A DNA stretch of 13,190 bases, taken from positions 1 to 13,190 of the forward strand of contig CAMENK010000011.1 in the NCBI GenBank assembly GCA_945928335.1, in the 5' to 3' direction. Position numbers and translations under genes: made by a program. Positions within the stretch are counted from its first letter, which is position 1. Every line of letters starts with the position of its first letter. This DNA comes from an uncultured Bacillota bacterium. GTDB taxonomy: Bacteria; Bacillota_I; Bacilli_A; RF39; UBA660. Below, piece by piece: positions 1 through 7,226 of this stretch. The notes under the pieces were generated by a model. That model was not told where the DNA came from and searched no databases. It worked only from the letters and a program-made list of their open reading frames with translations.

Positions 1-1110
1 TTTGTCTCCTCCAAGTTTAATTTCAACTAATCCATAAGCGCCATTTCTTAAGTGAATCACAGCATCGCATTCTAAATCTGAAGCATCTCTATAATGATAT
101 AAGCTACCATTATTACTTTCGGCATATACTCTTAAATCTCTTATGCATAATGTTTCAAATATTAAACCAAAAGTATTTAAATCATTTATTAAATCATTTG
201 GACCAAGTCCTAAAGACGCAACAGCTATAGATGGATCAATAAAATATCTTGTATCTGATGTTCTAATAGCTGTTTTACTTCTTAAATTTGGATTCCAAGC
301 TGGGGCTTCCTCAACTACAAATATTTTCTTTAATGCATTTACATAGGATAATACAGTGTCAGAATCTAAAGAAACTGAATCATTATTAATCATATCATTT
401 TTTAATGTTTCATTTGATGCTTGACTACCTAAATTTCTGGCATAACTTTTCATTAAATTTTTTGCACGTTCTGGATTTCTATTTATTCCATCAACTCTTG
501 AAATATCAGAATTTACTATAGCATCAAAATAATCAAAAGCCTGTTCTAACGCAATATCTTTATCCATAAATATACTTCTTGGCCATCCACCTCTACAGCA
601 TAGATATGCAATATCTTCTAATGATAATGAATTAGTACCATTTATATTGTTTAAATTATTAAATAAATCCATAAGACTTACTGAACCATTAGATTCTCCA
701 GATTCATATAAAGTCATTGGCCTCATAGTTAACCATGAAAATCTACCAGTTCCAGTGTGAGTTACATCGTCTAAATTTGCTGGTACAGCAGACCCAGTTA
801 AAATAAATTGTCCTTCTTCTCCTCTATGATCTACCTCAAATCTTACAGCATCCCATAGTTTAGGCGCTATTTGCCATTCATCTATCAATCTTGGTATATC
901 ACCTTTTAATAAAATATTAGGGTTTATATCAGCAAGTGTAATGTTTTGTTCTTTATCTTCAGGATTAGCCATATATAAAACACTATTAGCAATTTGTTCA
1001 GCTGTAGTTGTTTTTCCACACCATTTAGGGCCTTGAATTAATACGGCACCCTTACCTTTTAATTTTTTTACAAGTAATTCGTCAGCAATTCTTCTTTTAT
1101 ATTCATTCAT
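1..1110 (-). CDS. AAA ATPase with DUF4143-type C-terminal domain, partial (3' end beyond left edge)
   Basis: Open for 370 codons from ATG at 1110 to the window edge with no stop, so the C-terminus is missing; family members are usually a little over 400 residues. Visible motifs are Walker A GPKWCGKT (27-34), Walker B-like RLIDEWQ (74-80) and a sensor-like FILTGSA (102-108). The DUF4143 region begins near residue 185. Near the cut end, LECDAVIHL followed by VEIKLGG has the D...ExK pattern of a PD-(D/E)xK nuclease fold, as is usual in this family. The start is supported by GTAGGAG 8 nt upstream. It has its own promoter and lies downstream of uppS, where cdsA is commonly found. Sampled lines are about 30-38% GC, higher than much of the window, which fits an accessory or transferred gene (inference). 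The family's function is not established; these ATPases are often present in many copies per genome. Family call confident, role unknown. Confidence 0.9.
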   Translation of the reverse strand, partial: MNEYKRRIADELLVKKLKGKGAVLIQGPKWCGKTTTAEQIANSVLYMANPEDKEQNITLADINPNILLKGDIPRLIDEWQIAPKLWDAVRFEVDHRGEEGQFILTGSAVPANLDDVTHTGTGRFSWLTMRPMTLYESGESNGSVSLMDLFNNLNNINGTNSLSLEDIAYLCCRGGWPRSIFMDKDIALEQAFDYFDAIVNSDISRVDGINRNPERAKNLMKSYARNLGSQASNETLKNDMINNDSVSLDSDTVLSYVNALKKIFVVEEAPAWNPNLRSKTAIRTSDTRYFIDPSIAVASLGLGPNDLINDLNTFGLIFETLCIRDLRVYAESNNGSLYHYRDASDLECDAVIHLRNGAYGLVEIKLGGDK

Positions 1111-1129
1111 AAAACTTTCTCCTACATAA

Positions 1130-1158
1130 ATTATAACATTTATAATAAATTAATTCAA
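1130..1158 (-). promoter_or_regulatory. Sigma-A-like promoter of the DUF4143 ATPase
   Basis: Read on the minus strand, TTGAAT (1153-1158) and a perfect TATAAT (1130-1135) are separated by exactly 17 bp. The predicted transcription start falls about 7 nt after the -10, essentially at the GTAGGAG ribosome binding site, giving a leader of only about 13-15 nt. The -35 lies 4 bp from the first of three 23-bp-spaced repeats. Confidence 0.8.
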
Positions 1159-1162
1159 TATC

Positions 1163-1226
1163 ATTCGGTTATTTATCAAAAAATAATTCGGTTATTTGTA
1201 GACGTTTCATTCGGTCATTTGTAGAT
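1163..1226 (-). repeat. Three direct repeats at exact 23-bp spacing upstream of the ATPase promoter
   Basis: ATTCGGTTATTT starts at 1163, ATTCGGTTATTTGTAGAC at 1186 and ATTCGGTCATTTGTAGAT at 1209. On the transcribed (minus) strand the unit reads CTACAAATRACCGAAT. The two promoter-distal copies match over 18 bp apart from two C/T differences; the promoter-proximal copy keeps only the ATTCGGTTATTT core. They fill the space between the uppS stop and the -35 box of the ATPase. This could be a regulator-binding array, an iteron-like element, or a minisatellite; the sequence alone does not decide. Confidence 0.8.
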
Positions 1227-1227
1227 T

Positions 1228-1944
1228 TTATTTTTTCTCGTTTATTCCACCAAATCTTCTATCTCTTTTATTATAGACATCTAATGCCTTATCAAATTCT
1301 TCTTCTTTGAAATCTGGAAAATATGATTTAGGAAAGTACATTTCTGCATAAGCAGCTTGATATAACATAAAATTAGATATTCTAACCTCTCCACTAGTTC
1401 TTATTAGTAAATCCATTGGAGGTAAATTATTATATAGATTTTCCTCAAATAATTCTTCATTTATATCCTCAACATTAATTAAACCATTTAAAACAGCATT
1501 TACTAATTTTTTTGTAGTATCGACTATTTCAGCACGTCCTCCATAATTTAAACATATATTTAGAATACCCCCTGTATTGTCTTTAGTTTTATAGCTCAAT
1601 TCTTCCATTGCCTCATATACTTTATCTTTAAGTGGTTCTTTTCTTCCAGAAAATACAACTTTAATATTATTATCATTAAATTCTTTTATGGAGCTTTTAA
1701 ATCCTTTAATAAATAAATTCATTAAATAATCAACTTCTTCATTACTTCTCTTAAAGTTCTCAGTAGAAAAAGCAAATACACTTAATACTTTTACACCTTT
1801 TTTAAATATATACTTTGATATAGTTTTAAGAGTTTCAAAACCTTCTTTATGGCCTTCACTTCTTTTGAGTCCTCTTTCTTTTGCCCATCTTCCATTACCA
1901 TCAAGTATTATTCCTACATGTTTAGGTATTTTATAATCTTCCAT
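1228..1944 (-). CDS. uppS: Undecaprenyl diphosphate synthase (cis-prenyltransferase)
   Basis: Makes the C55 lipid carrier used for peptidoglycan and other envelope polymers by adding eight isopentenyl units in cis to farnesyl diphosphate; cytosolic and membrane-associated. At 238 residues it is full length. The first conserved block HVGIILDGNGRWAKERG carries the catalytic Asp15. FSTENFKRS (59-67), NYGGRAE (133-139) and the last block RTSGEVRISNF (182-192), with the diphosphate-binding Arg182, Arg188 and Ser190, are all intact, as is AYAEMYFP. Start chosen because AGGAG lies 6 nt upstream. It begins 3 bp after the tex stop, so the two are almost certainly cotranscribed from the tex promoter. 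In many Firmicutes cdsA and dxr follow uppS; here a DUF4143 ATPase follows instead. No clear terminator is visible after the stop. Confidence 0.97.
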   Translation of the reverse strand: MEDYKIPKHVGIILDGNGRWAKERGLKRSEGHKEGFETLKTISKYIFKKGVKVLSVFAFSTENFKRSNEEVDYLMNLFIKGFKSSIKEFNDNNIKVVFSGRKEPLKDKVYEAMEELSYKTKDNTGGILNICLNYGGRAEIVDTTKKLVNAVLNGLINVEDINEELFEENLYNNLPPMDLLIRTSGEVRISNFMLYQAAYAEMYFPKSYFPDFKEEEFDKALDVYNKRDRRFGGINEKK

Positions 1945-1947
1945 TTT

Positions 1948-4074
1948 TTACTCCTTTATAAGACTTAAAGAAACTTGTTTTTTCTCTAAATCAATTTTAT
2001 CTACATAACATTTTATAATTTCTCCTACACTTAATACTTCACCAGGATCTTTTATAAAATCTTTACTTAATTTAGATATATGTATTAAAGCGTCATTTTT
2101 AAGACCAATATCAATGAAAGCACCAAAAGATGTTACATTTCTAACTGTTCCTTCTAATTCCATTCCTAAAGTTAAATCTTCTATATGTAATATATCACTT
2201 TTTAATATAGGTGCTTCTAATTCATCTCTTGGATCTAGGCCAGGATTTTTTAATTCTTTTAATATATCTGTTACTAAATATATGTTTATTCCTGTATCTT
2301 TAGAAACTTCTAGAGGATTACTTTCTTCAATTATTTTCTTGAATTCATCAGTTTGTATATCTTTTTCATCTAAATGTAAATAATCTAATATAATTTTAGC
2401 ATCTTTGTAATTATCTGGATGAATTCCTGTATTATCTAAGGGATTTAATGAATTAGGGATTCTTAAAAATCCTACTGCTTGTTCATATATTTTATCAGTT
2501 ATGCCTTTTACTTTTAATAAACTATCTCTACTTTTGAAATTATTTTTATTTTTATATTCCATAATAGCATCAATAGCTTTTTTATTCATACCACTTATAT
2601 ATTTAAGAATACTTCTACTAGCAGTATTTATATTTACTCCTACTTGATTTACTATTTTCATTACTGAGAAGTCTAAAGCTTCACTTAAATTCTTTTGATT
2701 GACATCATATTGATATTCTCCAACACCAATACTTTTAGCATCAATTTTTACTAATTCAGATAATGGATCTTGTATTCTTCTACCTATACTTATTGCACTT
2801 CTTTTTTCTACTGTTAGATCTGGAAATTCTTCTATAGCTAATTTACTAGCAGAATATATACTAGCGCCTGCTTCACTAACTAAAGAGTATTTTACATCTA
2901 AGCCTTTAATTGCTTCAGCTACAAATGCTTCACTTTCTCTTGATGCAGTTCCATTACCAATAGCTATTAGTTTAATATTGTATTTATCAATAAGTTCTCT
3001 AAGTGTCTTAGTACTACCTATAACATCATTTTTAGGCTCGTTTGGATATATAACTTTAACTTCTAATAAATTCCCTTGCTCATCTATAACTGCTAATTTA
3101 CATCCAGTTCTATATGCTGGATCAAAACCTAAAACCACACTACCTTTTATAGGTCTAGTTAATAATAGATTTTCTAAATTTTTTTGGAAAGTTTTAATTG
3201 CTTTTTCTTCACTTTTTTCAGTTTTTTCATTTCTTAATTCTCTTTCGATACTAGGTAAAATAAGTCTTTTTAATGAATCTTTAATTGCATTTTCTACAAC
3301 AGGAACTACAAAAGAATCATTATTTTTAATTATTTTTGATTTTAAATAGTCTATAATTTTATCTTCGTCATATTCTAAACTTACAGTTATTATTTTTTCT
3401 TTTTCAGCACGATTTATTGCCAAACATCTATAATGTTTTAGATATTTAAAGTTCTCTTTAAAATCATAATACATTTCATAAGTTTTTTCTGTATCGTTAT
3501 TATCTTTTTTTACTTTAGTTTTTATAATAGCATTATTATATATATAATTTCTTATCCATTTTCTGTAATAAGCATTATCACTTATCCATTCACTTATTAT
3601 ATAACCTGCATTTTCTAACGCTAAAGAAACTTCCATATTATATCCACTAGCAAGGTTTTCTAAACTTCCTTTAGTAGGAAAACTCATAATCTTTTTTGCT
3701 AATGGTTCAAGACCCATTTTAATTGCTTCACTTGCTTTAGTTTTTTTCTTTTCTTTAAAAGGTCTATATAAATCTTCTACTTCACTTAATTTAGAAGCAT
3801 TTAATATACTAGATTTTAATTCATCAGTTAATAAACCTTTCTCATCTATTAGATTTATTACTGATTCTTTTCTTTCAAGTAACGCTAAACCTCTTTTATA
3901 TTCATCACTTATTGCTTTTATTTCTTCTTCATTTAAGTTTTCAGTTACTTCTTTTCTATATCTTGCTATAAAAGGGATTGTTGCACCACTTTCTAATAAT
4001 TCTAATGTTTTAATTATTCTATTTTTACTTATATTAAGTTGTTTACTTAAACTTTCTATTATTTCATCTTTCAT
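1948..4074 (-). CDS. tex: Tex family RNA-binding transcription accessory protein
   Basis: Tex proteins bind nucleic acid through a C-terminal S1 domain and act in transcription and RNA processing; the exact role differs between species. At 708 residues it is slightly short but complete. In order: N-terminal Tex helical region with IPFIARYRKE (33-42) and VEDLYRPFKEKKKTKASEA (99-117); YqgF/RNase H-like domain starting VVLGFDPAYRTGCKLAVID (313-331), through NGTASRE and SEAGASIYSAS (400-410); helix-hairpin-helix region with LDFSVMKIVNQVGVNINTAS (467-486) and LLKVKGITDKI (519-529); and an S1 domain GMELEGTVRNVTSFGAFIDI (637-656) running to VSLSLIKE. GAGGT lies 8 nt before the ATG and there is a near-consensus promoter just upstream. 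It is the first gene of a tex-uppS pair. Confidence 0.97.
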   Translation of the reverse strand: MKDEIIESLSKQLNISKNRIIKTLELLESGATIPFIARYRKEVTENLNEEEIKAISDEYKRGLALLERKESVINLIDEKGLLTDELKSSILNASKLSEVEDLYRPFKEKKKTKASEAIKMGLEPLAKKIMSFPTKGSLENLASGYNMEVSLALENAGYIISEWISDNAYYRKWIRNYIYNNAIIKTKVKKDNNDTEKTYEMYYDFKENFKYLKHYRCLAINRAEKEKIITVSLEYDEDKIIDYLKSKIIKNNDSFVVPVVENAIKDSLKRLILPSIERELRNEKTEKSEEKAIKTFQKNLENLLLTRPIKGSVVLGFDPAYRTGCKLAVIDEQGNLLEVKVIYPNEPKNDVIGSTKTLRELIDKYNIKLIAIGNGTASRESEAFVAEAIKGLDVKYSLVSEAGASIYSASKLAIEEFPDLTVEKRSAISIGRRIQDPLSELVKIDAKSIGVGEYQYDVNQKNLSEALDFSVMKIVNQVGVNINTASRSILKYISGMNKKAIDAIMEYKNKNNFKSRDSLLKVKGITDKIYEQAVGFLRIPNSLNPLDNTGIHPDNYKDAKIILDYLHLDEKDIQTDEFKKIIEESNPLEVSKDTGINIYLVTDILKELKNPGLDPRDELEAPILKSDILHIEDLTLGMELEGTVRNVTSFGAFIDIGLKNDALIHISKLSKDFIKDPGEVLSVGEIIKCYVDKIDLEKKQVSLSLIKE

Positions 4075-4092
4075 TTTAATACCTCATGTATT

Positions 4093-4121
4093 ATTATATC
4101 TTAGATAATAGTTTATTTCAA
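4093..4121 (-). promoter_or_regulatory. Sigma-A-like promoter of tex-uppS
   Basis: On the minus strand TTGAAA (4116-4121), a 17-bp spacer and a perfect TATAAT (4093-4098). Seven bases separate the -10 from the GAGGT ribosome binding site of tex, so transcription should start right next to the Shine-Dalgarno. Confidence 0.85.
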
Positions 4122-4309
4122 TTTTATTTTGTAAGTTAGATGAGTTATGGAAAAATGTGAAAAATCATATAGAAAAATGCTGGAATTTTGTGTAAATTTA
4201 TATGTATATATATTGGAATTTTGTGATATGCTAGTAGTCTAGACAAAATAGTAATTTTAAATCACTGCAAAATCATTCTAAGTATAACTTGTTTGTGATT
4301 TTTTATAAA
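4122..4309. other. Non-coding interval between tex promoter and spoIVB terminator, with a 12-bp direct repeat
   Basis: About 190 bp without a convincing gene on either strand. It holds two identical copies of TGGAATTTTGTG (4181-4192 and 4214-4225; 33 bp start to start) and an inverted pair AAATCAC/GTGATTT (4259-4265 and 4295-4301, 29-nt loop) followed on the plus strand by a short T-run. This is the longest non-coding stretch in a very compact window. The repeats lie upstream of the tex promoter and could be operator sites; no known motif was recognised. Confidence 0.4.
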
Positions 4310-4338
4310 CAAAAAAGAAGGTTAGTTTTCGCCTTCTT
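4310..4338 (-). terminator. Intrinsic terminator overlapping the spoIVB stop codon
   Basis: On the minus strand AAGAAGG (4332-4338) pairs with CCTTCTT (4315-4321) around a 10-nt loop, followed by a T-run. The 5' arm is made of the last sense codons of spoIVB and the stop TAA lies in the loop, so the terminator is built into the end of the gene. Confidence 0.75.
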
Positions 4339-5290
4339 CTAACATAGTTCTAATAAATACAGCATAACCTTTAGTTACTTCATCTATAACTACATGAGTA
4401 ACAGCACCTATAATTTTATTATTTTGTATAATTGGACTACCACTCATTCCTTGGACTATGCCACCACTTAGTTCTAATAGTTCTTCATCAATAACTTCAA
4501 ATGAAATAGATTTATTAGTTTTAATATCATTTTTATTTAAATTAGTAATGTTTATTTTGTATTTATCAATAGTATCTCCCCCAGTGTTAGTTAATATATA
4601 TGCATCTCCAAGTTTTATATCTTCCCACTTAGCAACATCTAATGTTTCTTTTTCGGGAATTTTATCTATTATTCCATATATACCTATTTTGGTATTTTCT
4701 AATATATTTCCTAGTTTATTACTATAATCTATACTAGCATTCTTACTACCTACTCTACCATTAACACTTCTATCTATTCCATGAACAAAACTTTGATAAA
4801 TAGTTCCTTTTCTAACTTCAACATTATTATTTGTTTCATTCATAACAATTTCATGACCTAAAGCACCATAAATATTTGTTAATGGATCTATGTAAGTAAT
4901 AGTACCAATTCCAGTAACTTTCTCTTTAACATATAATCCGGTTTTGTATACACCATCAACTAAAACTAATTTTAATTTCGTATCTAATAACTTATTATTT
5001 CTTTTGATGGTAATATTTACCTCATTATTATTTATATTTTCATCAATTAAATCAGTCATTTCTCCTATTGAATTTATATCGACATTTTCTATTTTTAATA
5101 TAGTGTCACCAACTTTTAGGTTTTCTTCAGCTATGTAAGAACCTTCTACTTTATAAAAGCCCACTATAACAAGTCCATTGGTTTCAATTTCTATTCCTAT
5201 ATTTTCTCCTCCAGGTATAATTTTTTCAGAGTAAGCAAATATAGTTATAGGGCTTAAAATTAATATTAAAGTTATAAATATCTTTTTCAT
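4322..5290 (-). CDS. spoIVB: SpoIVB sporulation signalling serine peptidase (PDZ, family S55)
   Basis: In B. subtilis SpoIVB is secreted from the forespore into the intermembrane space and cleaves SpoIVFA, allowing SpoIVFB to process pro-sigma-K. This 322-residue protein (B. subtilis: 426) has a short hydrophobic N-terminal signal/anchor (about 3-19), a PDZ domain (about 30-112) and the peptidase domain. The triad is visible: His146 in YGALGHEI, Asp268 in SFEVIDEE and Ser283 in GIVQGMSGSPII. The Asp-to-Ser distance of 15 matches B. subtilis D363/S378. THVVIDEVTKGYAVFI near the C-terminus is also typical. AGAGGTG lies 6 nt upstream of the ATG. The gene stands alone between two terminators, downstream of nusB-xseA-xseB, so it is probably transcribed by itself; no clear sigma-F or sigma-G promoter could be assigned in the short upstream gap. 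Active protease predicted. Confidence 0.95.
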   Translation of the reverse strand: MKKIFITLILILSPITIFAYSEKIIPGGENIGIEIETNGLVIVGFYKVEGSYIAEENLKVGDTILKIENVDINSIGEMTDLIDENINNNEVNITIKRNNKLLDTKLKLVLVDGVYKTGLYVKEKVTGIGTITYIDPLTNIYGALGHEIVMNETNNNVEVRKGTIYQSFVHGIDRSVNGRVGSKNASIDYSNKLGNILENTKIGIYGIIDKIPEKETLDVAKWEDIKLGDAYILTNTGGDTIDKYKINITNLNKNDIKTNKSISFEVIDEELLELSGGIVQGMSGSPIIQNNKIIGAVTHVVIDEVTKGYAVFIRTMLEEGEN

Positions 5291-5326
5291 ATTGCACCTC
5301 TAATAATATTATTAACGATTTTATAT

Positions 5327-5356
5327 AAAAAAAGCTACCAATTATTTACTTGGTAG
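5327..5356 (-). terminator. Intrinsic terminator of the nusB-xseA-xseB operon
   Basis: On the minus strand CTACCAA (5350-5356) pairs perfectly with TTGGTAG (5335-5341) across an 8-nt loop; one C then separates the stem from a run of seven T (5327-5333). It begins 6 bp after the xseB stop and separates the operon from spoIVB. Confidence 0.88.
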
Positions 5357-5362
5357 TTATTT

Positions 5363-5581
5363 CTAATTTTCTGTTTTAAATTCAGATAAAGAACCATCAT
5401 TATTTAATATTTTATTAACTGTTTTAGTTGCATTATTTAACTTTTCTGAACAAAATTTAACTAGTTCCATAGCTTCAGTATACTTTTTAACCATATCATC
5501 TAAAGGAACTTCTCCTTTTTCTAATTCTCTAATTATATCTTCTAAACTTACTAAAGCTTCTTCAAATGTTTTTTCTTCCAT
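5363..5581 (-). CDS. xseB: Exodeoxyribonuclease VII small subunit
   Basis: Small helical subunit of exonuclease VII, which degrades single-stranded DNA from both ends together with XseA in the cytosol. At 72 residues it has the usual length and motifs: TFEEALVSLEDIIRELEKGE, VPLDDMVKKYTEAM and LVKFCSEKLNNA. An in-frame ATG exists five codons earlier (5596), overlapping the xseA stop, but it lacks a Shine-Dalgarno. The ATG at 5581 has AAAGGAG with good spacing and starts MEEKTFEEAL as family members do, so that start is preferred. It begins 11 bp after the xseA TGA stop and is the last gene of the operon. Confidence 0.95.
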   Translation of the reverse strand: MEEKTFEEALVSLEDIIRELEKGEVPLDDMVKKYTEAMELVKFCSEKLNNATKTVNKILNNDGSLSEFKTEN

Positions 5582-5592
5582 AAATACTCCTT

Positions 5593-6780
5593 TCATTTTA
5601 CTATACTTTCAAAATTACCATTACTTATTTTAGTAGTAATTAAATCTCCAGATTTTATATCATCAATATTTTTAATAATCTTGCCATTACACATTGTTAC
5701 AGAATATCCTTTATCTAATATATTTAAAGGATTCAATAATTCTAGTTTAGTTTTGATGTTATCTAACTTAGTTTGCTTTTTTTCTAAATCATAAGTTATA
5801 TTTCTATTCAATTTTTCTATTAAATTATCTAATTTTTGTTCTTCTTGTATATACATATTAGTTGGATTATTTAATATATAATTATTTTTATATTTATTTA
5901 GTACATTTTCATAACTAGATAATTTTTTAGTAATTACACTTACTATTCTAGCTTTATAGTCATTTAAATATCTAATTATTTCTAATTGATTAGGTACCAC
6001 AAGTTCTGCTGCAGCAGTTGGTGTTGGAGCTCGAAGGTCAGAAACAAAGTCACTAATTGTATAATCAATTTCATGGCCTACAGCACTTACAACAGGTTTT
6101 TTAGTTAAATATATTTGTCTTGCTACTATTTCTTCATTAAATGCCCATAAGTCTTCAATGGATCCTCCACCACGGCCTAAAATTATTACGTCTACATCGC
6201 TTTCATCAGCAGCTTTAAGCATTCTTACAATATTTTCTTTAGCGCCTTCTCCTTGTACTAATGTAGGAAATAAAACTATTTCAGTTAGTGGAAATCTTCT
6301 ATTTATAGTACTAATTATATCTTTAACAGCAGCTCCAGTAGATGCAGTTATTACACCTACTTTTTTTGGAAATCTTGGTAATTTTTTCTTTATATTAGTA
6401 TCAAATAATCCTTCATTTGCTAATTTTTTCTTTAATTCCTCAAATAATATATATAAATTACCAACACCGTCTTCTTTCATACTTGTAACAGTTATTTGAT
6501 AATTTCCTCCGGCAACAAATACACTAATTTTACCTTTAACATCTACACTCATTCCATCTTTTGGAGCACAATCCAAACCATAGTTTTTATAATTAAACAT
6601 AACTGCATTTATTTTGCTATTTTCATCCTTTAAACTAAAATAAAGATGTCCACGAGTATGAAATTTTAAATTACTTATTTCACCTTTAACATGGACATAA
6701 GATAAAAATTCATCCCTATCTAAGATAGACTTAATATAAGTATTTACATCACTAACACTTAAATAAATTTCATTATTCAT
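5593..6780 (-). CDS. xseA: Exodeoxyribonuclease VII large subunit
   Basis: Catalytic subunit of exonuclease VII. With the start used here it is 395 residues, somewhat shorter than the about 450 of B. subtilis and E. coli. It has an N-terminal OB-fold DNA-binding domain (about 5-100, with HVKGEISNLK and TRGHLYFSLKDE), then the catalytic domain with VGVITASTGAAVKDI (141-155), LGRGGGSIEDLWAFNEE (201-217), VVSAVGHEIDYTISDFV (230-246) and DLRAPTPTAAAE (248-259), then a Lys/Asn-rich helical, probably coiled-coil, tail. An upstream in-frame ATG at 6792 is possible, but the ATG at 6780 has GGAG 6 nt away and gives MNNEIYLSVSDVNTYIK, the normal N-terminus. It overlaps the nusB stop by 8 bp, so translation is probably coupled. 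The stop is TGA, directly followed by the xseB Shine-Dalgarno. Confidence 0.96.
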   Translation of the reverse strand: MNNEIYLSVSDVNTYIKSILDRDEFLSYVHVKGEISNLKFHTRGHLYFSLKDENSKINAVMFNYKNYGLDCAPKDGMSVDVKGKISVFVAGGNYQITVTSMKEDGVGNLYILFEELKKKLANEGLFDTNIKKKLPRFPKKVGVITASTGAAVKDIISTINRRFPLTEIVLFPTLVQGEGAKENIVRMLKAADESDVDVIILGRGGGSIEDLWAFNEEIVARQIYLTKKPVVSAVGHEIDYTISDFVSDLRAPTPTAAAELVVPNQLEIIRYLNDYKARIVSVITKKLSSYENVLNKYKNNYILNNPTNMYIQEEQKLDNLIEKLNRNITYDLEKKQTKLDNIKTKLELLNPLNILDKGYSVTMCNGKIIKNIDDIKSGDLITTKISNGNFESIVK

Positions 6781-7180
6781 GTACTTCTCCATCTAAAATA
6801 CTATCTAATACTCCATTTAACATCTTTGTAATTTTTTCATCACTATATTTTTTTGATAATTCTATTCCTTCATTTATACTTACTATATGAGGTGTATCAG
6901 TATATAATAATTCATATACACTCATTCTAAAAATAGCTTTATCTATATTACCCAATCTAGATATAGTCCAATCCTGCATATACTTATTTATAACTTTGTC
7001 TAAATCTTTTTCTTTTTCTAGTACTCCATTAACTATTGTAATAATAAATTTATCATCATTAGCTTTATTTTCTTCTAAAATACTTTCTAAATCATAATTC
7101 ATTTTCTCACTTCTATAAACATTTATCTGATATAGAATAGTCATAATATTTTCTCTTAATTCGCTTCTTGTCTTTTTCAT
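6773..7180 (-). CDS. nusB: Transcription antitermination factor NusB
   Basis: Binds boxA RNA together with ribosomal protein S10 to promote antitermination of rRNA transcription. The 135-residue protein is all-helical and full length. Signature stretches are SELRENIMTILYQINVY (5-21), FIITIVNGVLEKEKDLDKVI (45-64), RLGNIDKAIFRMSVYELLY (75-93) and VSINEGIELSKKYSDEK followed by NGVLDSIL. GTAGGAG lies 9 nt before the ATG, with an extended -10 promoter just upstream. First gene of nusB-xseA-xseB. In B. subtilis folD lies between nusB and xseA; here xseA overlaps nusB directly. Confidence 0.96.
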   Translation of the reverse strand: MKKTRSELRENIMTILYQINVYRSEKMNYDLESILEENKANDDKFIITIVNGVLEKEKDLDKVINKYMQDWTISRLGNIDKAIFRMSVYELLYTDTPHIVSINEGIELSKKYSDEKITKMLNGVLDSILDGEVHE

Positions 7181-7197
7181 AATTCAACTCCTACATA

Positions 7198-7226
7198 ATT
7201 ATATCAGTTTTTTTAAATAATATCTA
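7198..7226 (-). promoter_or_regulatory. Extended -10 promoter of nusB-xseA-xseB
   Basis: On the minus strand TGATATAAT gives an extended -10 (TATAAT at 7198-7203, TG at 7205-7206). A weak -35 TAGATA (7221-7226) lies 17 bp away, directly against the stop codon of the upstream gene. Five bases separate the -10 from the AGGAG of nusB. Confidence 0.7.

Noticed and set aside
143..346. Plus-strand open frame of 67 codons in the first 350 bases
   Set aside because: It is antisense to the DUF4143 ATPase, whose motifs are clear, and has no ribosome binding site.
1163..1226. CRISPR array from three regularly spaced repeats
   Set aside because: The period is only 23 bp with repeat units of 12-18 bp, leaving 5-11 bp between them; no cas genes. 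Too short for repeat-spacer units.
2114..3349. Plus-strand open frames antisense to tex (also antisense to spoIVB, xseA and the third pseudopilin)
   Set aside because: They lack Shine-Dalgarno sequences and recognisable motifs, and lie opposite genes with strong family matches; they are by-products of AT-rich codon use.
4259..4304. Plus-strand intrinsic terminator from AAATCAC/GTGATTT followed by T-run
   Set aside because: The loop would be 29 nt, the stem only 7 bp with mostly A-T pairs, and no plus-strand gene lies upstream.
5593..5595. Translation code 4 (TGA read as Trp), given the Mollicutes-like composition
   Set aside because: TGA ends xseA and the 135-residue gene at natural ends next to ribosome binding sites or promoters, and Trp in conserved motifs is TGG.
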